The translations under genes and the position numbers were made by a program. DNA of 64,000 bases from Hyparrhenia diplandra (Eukaryota; Streptophyta; Magnoliopsida; Poales; Poaceae), in contig JADLZK010005764.1 in NCBI GenBank assembly GCA_015847255.1, positions 186,001 through 250,000 on the forward strand. The letters are read 5' to 3'. The notes below the pieces were generated by a model that was not told the origin of the DNA, made no database searches, and worked only from the letters and a program-made list of their open reading frames with translations. Positions 57,968 to 64,000 of the stretch are shown one piece after another. Positions within the stretch are counted from its first letter, which is position 1. Each line of letters begins with the position of its first letter.

Positions 57968-58200
57968 CTGTGTTTAGTTGCTGCCAAACTTTGGTAAGTG
58001 GCTGAAAAGTGTACTGTAATACTTTTTGTTTGTTTGTTATAATTGTTGTCCTATTATGGGCTAATTAGGCTTAAAAGATTTGTCTCATAAAATACATCCA
58101 TACGGTGTAATTAGTTATTTCGTTTATTTACATTTGATCATCCGAGGCAAAAAATTTGATGTGACATGAAATCTTTGGATATGCCGATGTAAACACACGA
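57968..58200. mobile_element. Partial Tourist-like MITE, copy 3
   Basis: TGTTTAGTTGCTGCC to GCTGAAAAGTG and then GGCTTAAAAGATTTGTC, AATTAGTTATTTCG and GATGTGACATGAAATC follow the family order in the opposite orientation to copy 1. The right end is missing. Confidence 0.65.
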
Positions 58201-58323
58201 CCTGGCAAACCGAGGAAACACTTTTGATTCTGTCAACTCAACTTTGTCAGGTGTGTGACTGACATACCAGATGAGCAAAATAGCATGGCCATAGGGGCAG
58301 GTGCCAGCCTTTACAAGCAGAGA

Positions 58324-58566
58324 GGGTGTTTAGTTCTCATGTAACAATCCAAAAAGTGCTACAGTTTCCCGTCACATCGAATCTCTTAACGCATGCATAA
58401 AGCATTAAATATAATTAAACAAAATAACTAATTACACAGTTTGGCTGAAAAGTGCGAGACGAATCTTTTGAGCCCAATTAGTCCATGATAAGACAATAAT
58501 TACAAAATACAAACGAAAAGTGCTAAAGTAGCCGAACCCAAAATATTTCACCAACTAAACACCCCC
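58324..58566. mobile_element. Tourist-like MITE, copy 4
   Basis: GGGTGTTTAGTT and AACTAAACACCC are inverted ends, with AGA on both sides (58321-58323 and 58567-58569). The interior keeps GCGAGACGAATCTTTTGAGCC and ACGAAAAGTGCTA. Confidence 0.8.
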
Positions 58567-58919
58567 AGAAGCAGCACTCGTTCCAAAAAAATTTGCAATT
58601 GTAGTAGCTAGAAAACTTACCAAAATTCCCCTGAGATCAACGCATAGTGCATTCACCGGAGGTACTACCATTAGGACAAGAAAAAGAGTAAACCTAAATC
58701 TAACATTATTCTGCTTTATTTAGACTGGGAGTGCAACCCCTGAACATAGCAACCCCTGAACATAGCTACATTATTCTAACTGGACATAGCTACTCACAAA
58801 AGCTAATCCATGAGACACACCTCCCGTTTAAGCAAGTAGCTAGGCCGGCAAGAAGGTTCTTGGCGTACCAAGATATAGCCAAGACAACAAAGCGCCTTTC
58901 TGTCAAGCTGATGGGGTAA
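58567..58919 (-). other. 3' flank of the oxidosqualene cyclase relic
   Basis: Sequence downstream of the last cyclase exon, probably its former 3' untranslated region and flank. A short direct repeat CAACCCCTGAACATAG lies at 58735-58765. No separate gene is seen. Confidence 0.5.
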
Positions 58920-61900
58920 CTACTGGTTGCCAGCCCCCAGGACTCGGCACCGGTACTCTCCTAGAGCCCAAATTGGGAAGGTGTTCCTGTACTGGGAGTA
59001 ACTGATCATGCAGTTCTTGTTGAACACTCCTTTAAACTCCTGTGTTGGGTGGTGCAATAGTTAGTTATGAACAAAAAGGCAATACAACAACATGCCCATG
59101 CAACCAACGATTAACCCTGGTTAATAACACAAATTGATATGCCTAAGATGTTCAGATATCAAGAAAAAAGAGGAATCACTACATAAGACCGCGCAGCTTA
59201 CTTTGTCTCAGCAATATACATGCCTAGAATAACCAACCATTTTTACCCTCTTGCTCCTTGAGCAAAGCTTTTAAATTGAGACTATATTTGATGTAAGCAA
59301 GATTAAGGATAGTATCTGTGTGGACTGATTGTTATTTACCTGCTGAGGAAATTCTCCATCCTTTGATTGCATGTTGATCAAAACCTTTGCTCCTCGATTT
59401 AGAGGCGTTGGATCTCTCTCAGCCTGTATGGATGACATTTAGTAACATAACGAATGTGCACATCGTATGTATCAGAGTCTCCAAAGCCACAAGCTAAATA
59501 ACAGACCTGTCCTGCATCAATCAGCGCTAGCATGGCCCAACCAGTGTTCACTGCATGAGCTCAGTTTGCCTTTGAGATTGGTGTAAACCTGATTGAGCGC
59601 GTCAAGAGATGGTTAATGCAAAGGCCTTCCAATTCCAAGAAGTCTATATGGATATAAGAGTCAACACTGCGCCACTGTTTTGCTCGCTAGCAGGTTTGCA
59701 TTTTAACTGCTATCTACTTGTAACAAAATCTTCAGATAAAACGATGCGGTCTAAATAGACAGGCTTTCTCTGGGACTGGTAGATATATGTACGTTACAAA
59801 TCTAAAAGTAAAAGCAGGTTGCCCTAAAATCTTGACTGTGGCACACAGATGATGAAAATTGGAATAGATAAACATAACGCAGCAAACGGCATTGCCAGTA
59901 TATCCATAATACTGTTAAGTGCTGTTATTTTACAGAAACTGACAGGAGTGAATTTACCTAGTCTTGAGATGATAAATAGCTTTCTCCTCAACCACCGGAA
60001 GTAAGATCTTTTGATAACAGAAACTCACATGCCTTTCTGATTGTAGGACTATTTTCAAATGTTCTACCAGCAGCAATTAGTCCCTTCACACCAAACCAAG
60101 TGCCGTACCTGAAACAAACAGCCCAAGAGACATACCTGTTGGAACAGATAAACATATAGAAGGTAACAAAGAGTGCTATTTGGAGGCACCTTCCAAAATA
60201 ACGAATTTGTTTAATTGCTTTTTTTTTTGTTGCATGGAGTCCAAATACTGACCATGAACCGTCACTTTTCTGAGTAGTCTCAATGAAATTAGCAGCTTTG
60301 CTGATACATTTGTCCACCTCTTTTCAACGGTGCCTAGGGTATAGTTTTTTGAATGATGTCAGGGCCTGAATTGCTGCTGATGTACATTCAACATACCTGC
60401 AAAATGAGTTTTATGTTTCTTCAGTTTGTTTTATAAGTAAACATCAGCACAATGAAAGGTTACTGCATCTTACGGGTAATCAACAACAATAGCCCCAAAG
60501 GTCTCAGCAGGATTGATAAGCTGACTAATTTAAGAAAGAATGTCAATATAGATGAAACATTAAAGATTCAAGGAATGCTGATAAATTATTCTTTTTTGAA
60601 ACAAAACAAATGACTTATCTAGCATGTATTTCTACTCAATGGCAAATGGCAATAATTTAAAAATTCACAAGTGGCCTGATTAACTTAGCAATTAGTGTTC
60701 TATACTTCATAAAGTAGGGTAACTTCCCATTTCAGAGGAGAGCATGCAAACATTAATGTAAAATACTACAACGCTTAGACATGCACAGACAAAGATGTCT
60801 GCTTCATGCGGTGTGTGGGGGGTTTCCAAGAAGTTCATCCATCTACCTCCAGCCAGGCAAAAGATCTTGTGAGTTCATATGTCATGAAATCACCATTATC
60901 ATTCTGTAAAGGTTAACACAAACCAATGAGACATAGTCGCTCCAATGGATTTATTCGAAACACATAAGCAATCGGCTCAAAGATAAACTGCATAGAATTT
61001 AAATGAGATGTATCATATATGACCACAGTATAATAAGAGGGCTGCTGCCAATTCAAGAGTCTTCTTTTCCATAACGAACACAATGTTTACAGATTTACAT
61101 CGACCATTTCTTTAAAAATCAATTAAGTAGAAACAATTGCAAGAAGATAAAGAATGAAATTCAAGATGCTTACCATATAGGACATCAGACAACTGACAGC
61201 ATCATAAAATCTTTTAGCTTCCAACGGTTCACCAACAATTTCAGGAGAAATCTTTGATAACAATAATGAAGCCTAGAGTAAAAGAAAAGAAGCAATTAAC
61301 TATTTAAAAAATAATTATGAATTTATGATGTGTCGGAGACACTATATTGTCAAGATTGCTAGAACATGAATGTGAATGAACAAAGCTAAACTTTGTTAGC
61401 TACGTGAGCATGCGTGGGAAGATTTCGAGATGCTGAATGAACAAAGGATCCTAGATCCCAAAAGACAAATTTTAATTTTCTAAAGTAAATTTCCTTATTG
61501 GTAATTCGATGACCAAATTCACCTTTAGTCCTTCAGCAAAGTGCAATCAGATATAGGCCAACCATTATCCGCAGTTGAGAATGGCCATGCAACATTAGAA
61601 TGGCCATTCACCGCCACACACATCTAAAGGTGCATGGCCATTCTCAACTGTGGATAATGGTTGGCCTCAGATCCGATTGCAATCGCTAAAAGAACTAAAG
61701 GTGAATTTGGTCATCAGAGTTACAAATAAGGAAATTTACTTTAGAAAATTAAAATTTTGTCTTTTGAGATGTAGGATCCTTTGTTCTTTCAGCATCTCGA
61801 AATCTTCCCATGCATGCTCACGTAGCTAACAAAGTTTAGCTTTGTTCATTCACATTCATGTTCTAGCAATCTTGACAATATAGTGTCTGACACATCATAA

Positions 61901-62148
61901 ATTCATAATTATTTTTTAAATAGCTAATTGCTTCTTTTCTTTTACTAGAAGGCTTCATTATTGTTATCAAAGATTTCTCCAGATCCCACAAAACAAGCAA
62001 TAATGACCTGCAACTTCATGCCATCTTCAGCAAGCCACAAGTAATCATAGACTCTTGGGTTGTGGAGTTTGAAGGCCTCGAGTTTGGATCTTCAATCCAG
62101 CAAGCAAGCATATTTAATACCGCACGGAATTTCTTGCGGCAATCAGTT
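58920..62148 (-). pseudogene. Oxidosqualene cyclase (cycloartenol-synthase-like), 5'-truncated and rearranged
   Basis: Oxidosqualene cyclases fold 2,3-oxidosqualene into sterol or triterpene skeletons on the endoplasmic reticulum. Nine exon remnants with GT-AG borders lie at about 62148-62008, 61272-61174, 60903-60847, 60524-60474, 60396-60253, 60135-59958, 59588-59517, 59423-59340 and 59039-58920. They include NMLACWIEDPN, SKISPEIVGEPLEAKRFYDA, INPAETFG, YVECTSAAIQALTSFKKLYP, QW repeats QKSDGSW and QSKDGEF, YGTWFGVKGLIAAGRTF and NKNCMISYSQYRNTFPIWALG. The N-terminal half and the exon(s) with the catalytic DCTAE are absent. Stops occur in HR*KEV and GG*GES and at the end of the 60135 exon. 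Frameshifts lie near 62060 and 59560. It cannot make an enzyme. Confidence 0.92.
61244..61980. repeat. Long inverted duplication inside the cyclase relic (arms ~350 bp, loop ~41 bp)
   Basis: The left arm 61244-61590 and right arm 61632-61980 are reverse complements with few mismatches. For example GGAGAAATCTTTGATAAC at 61244 pairs with GTTATCAAAGATTTCTCC ending at 61980. The left arm includes the first part of the cyclase exon at 61272-61174 (ASLLLSKISP), and the right arm is an inverted copy. It stands where the missing DCTAE exon should be. Transcripts would fold into a near-perfect hairpin. Confidence 0.92.
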
Positions 62149-62177
62149 GAACAATATTAAGAAATAATCAAGAAATA

Positions 62178-63012
62178 CACTACTACAAAAAATCTTTTAC
62201 AAGACCTTTCCAATTTATTAACCGTAACGGTTAAAAAACCATCACGGTTAATACCTCAATTAAGCGTGGTAGTTTTTTAATTTACTATGGCGGCTATAAA
62301 AACTGCCACGGTTAATCAATTTACCATGGCGGTTTTTCATGGTAAATAAGGCACAGGCTTCCAGCAAACCCTTGCAATGAAAGCCCATATCGGCCCGATA
62401 TCACTGCTGCAGATATATATATTGTGGCATTAGGGTTTCACTCTCACATCTCTCCCTCTCTCTACTCCCACTGAGCCGCAGCTCCTGAACTCCCAAGTCC
62501 CCAACAACTCCCAAACTCCCTCTCTCTACCTCGGCGGGGCACGGCGGGGCGGTGGCGCGGTGCGGCGCACGCCCCTCGGTCTCTCCTTCTCACTCCCCTC
62601 TCCCTCTTGGGCGCAGGCACATGCGAGGCGGTCCGGCGGTCGGTGGCGCGGCGACGGTGCTCAGCGTGGCGGCTTCATGCTCGCAAATCCGGGGTTTCGG
62701 CAGCGGGGGTGGCTAGATCCGTCGGGTTGGAGGCCGACGGCTGCGGATCCGGCCTCCTCCCCTCACTCCATGGCTCCTCCGGCGGGTGGTGTCGTGGATC
62801 CGGCGGGATGGAGCCACCACGGCACAGATCCGGCGGCGGAGAGCCACCATGCGGCGGCCAGCCTAGATAACCGTGGTGGCTTTTGGTGGTTCTAAAAACC
62901 GCCATGGTTAATCCATCGATTAACCGTGACCTTTGCTCGGTGACGGTTTCAAAAACTGCCATGGTAAATCCAAAAAAAAAACCGCCACGGTTAATTTTTT
63001 TATGTAGTAGTG
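62178..63012. mobile_element. Non-autonomous CACTA element with GC-rich cargo, copy 4
   Basis: CACTACTACAAAAAATC and TTTATGTAGTAGTG are inverted ends with ATA on both sides (62175-62177 and 63013-63015). Subterminal AACCGTNACGGTTA and GCCACGGTTAAT motifs lie at both ends. The GC-rich middle (62530-62870) gives frames of about 110 codons without recognised domains. It interrupts or borders the 5' end of the cyclase relic. Confidence 0.88.
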
Positions 63013-63640
63013 ATACTATACCAATCTTGTAATCACAAACTATGAGCATAAACTGAACATCATCAAATTTTTTGTTGATAGAAAACTGTTGGAGATATAA
63101 GTACACTCAAGGCTGAGGAATAAGTGGCAAAACAAGAGTCAGAAATATGTACACCCAAGACGGGGAATCCATCCCAGACGTCAAGGCACTAGCTAAAAAA
63201 GGATATTTTTGTTAATACAAAACTGTAGGAGCAGAGAGCGAAAGAGAAAGAAACAATTCCATAATCTGCATAGATCGTTCAATATAGTGGGGTTGTTGCA
63301 TTCTTACCCCTGTTTTCTATCAAAAGTGTGGTTTTGCCCCTATTTTTTTCTAAATTTGTGAATTACCCATGTCTTTTCAAAACGAAGCACTACTTTGCCT
63401 CTATTCTGTCATTCTCCATAACGGTGTTAACTTTTATGCAAAACGACAAATATACCAATGTGATTTTGCCCTTGGTTTCTAAAGCTATTTGTGATTTTAC
63501 CCCTGATTTAGAATAAGACATTTATATTGTATTTTGATTAAAAAAATGGTTAGATATGGCCAAATAAATTTGGCACAATTTGCAATTATTTCAAATCAGA
63601 TTTAATATTGAAAAAAAATAAAATTTTGGTAGCGTCTTAG
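63013..63640. other. Gene-free AT-rich stretch
   Basis: No cyclase exon, repeat end or other gene is recognised here, so the upstream part of the cyclase is not simply displaced by the CACTA element. Confidence 0.5.
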
Positions 63641-64000
63641 CAAAATTTGTATAACATTACGGCAACAATATAGGAATCCATCAGTCGTTCAGAGATCACC
63701 CCAACACCAATGCCAAGAAGAGATAATCCTTCTGAAATGATCTCAGCCAAGCAATCTCCTTGGTGCAACACAGCAACAGGGACTCCACCAAGAAGCAGTT
63801 AAGAAGCTTCGAACTGGAGAGCAGCCTTGACGATGACGATGACGGCAGGTGCACGGGACATCGTGCCGTACAAGTACCAGCAGCACCATAACGAGAAAGC
63901 TGCTAGCCATGGCAGCAAAGCACTTGCACTCCAATGAGGATGTGCATTGGAGAAGAGAAGCAAGGAGACCAGCACATCGATCTCCAGGAGCCGTGTGCCA
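63641..64000 (-). pseudogene. Unrecognised hydrophobic reading frame at the right edge
   Basis: On the minus strand a frame is open from the window edge to TAA at 63801-63799. It reads LLEIDVLVSLLLFS, then LPWLAAFSLWCCWYLYG, a likely membrane segment, and RAPAVIVIVKAALQFEAS. After the stop the same phase continues open with LLLGGVPVAVLHQGDCL and AEIISEGLSLLGIGVG to about 63650. The continuity across one stop suggests a real but broken gene of a membrane protein. I do not recognise the family, and the relation to the cyclase is unknown. Confidence 0.4.

Noticed and set aside
57625..58005. 126-codon plus-strand frame as a host gene
   Set aside because: No domain, overlaps a partial MITE at its end, and no splice or promoter support on that strand.

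Overview
This is plant nuclear DNA, almost certainly from a grass and most likely a panicoid (sorghum, sugarcane or Miscanthus type). The evidence is the repeat content: Stowaway MITEs ending in CTCCCTCCGT, Tourist-like MITEs ending in GGCCyTGTTTAGTT, SIRE-type Copia and Tat-type Ty3 LTR retrotransposons, and many CACTA elements. No intact host protein-coding gene was recognised. The only host gene identified is a broken oxidosqualene cyclase on the minus strand at 58.9-62.15 kb, plus an unrecognised hydrophobic reading frame at the right edge.

Layout. At 1-6.0 kb there is a nest: a minus-strand Ty3-type element (5' LTR 5095-6019, gag start below it) carries a CACTA transposon (right end 4734), which carries the 3' end of another LTR element (1-2491). 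At 6.4-7.6 kb lies a small CACTA with GC-rich cargo. From 8 to 12 kb and again from 23.3 to 26.3 kb lies locally duplicated, gene-free grass DNA. The second copy is split by a SIRE-type Copia element (11989-23311), and that element carries a solo LTR (18636-20124) inside its RNase H domain. At 25.7-31.2 kb are Tourist and Stowaway MITEs, a 1-kb Stowaway-ended element and a second GC-cargo CACTA. From 31.2 to 49.2 kb a third GC-cargo CACTA is split by a SIRE-type solo LTR (target duplication GAGGA), itself split by a 14.1-kb Tat-lineage Ty3 element (target duplication GTTAT). At 50.46-56.18 kb is a complete CACTA with perfect 13-bp ends and an 11-exon TNPA-like gene. Next come another CACTA, Tourist copies, the oxidosqualene cyclase pseudogene with a ~350-bp-arm inverted duplication, and a fourth GC-cargo CACTA.

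The window is therefore a record of nested insertions. Each LTR element has its primer site, polypurine tract and polyprotein domains in the usual order, but the coding regions carry stops and frameshifts, many of the C-to-T or G-to-A kind expected from decay of methylated DNA. The least ordinary parts are (a) the antisense, intron-containing gene with its own TATA box inside the Tat element, (b) the hairpin-forming duplication in the cyclase relic, (c) a CACTA gene broken by two short tandem duplications, and (d) a set of small DNA transposons that all carry GC-rich filler between conserved AT-rich ends. Coordinates of insertions were fixed by target-site duplications read by eye; family names are inferences from motifs, not from database searches.
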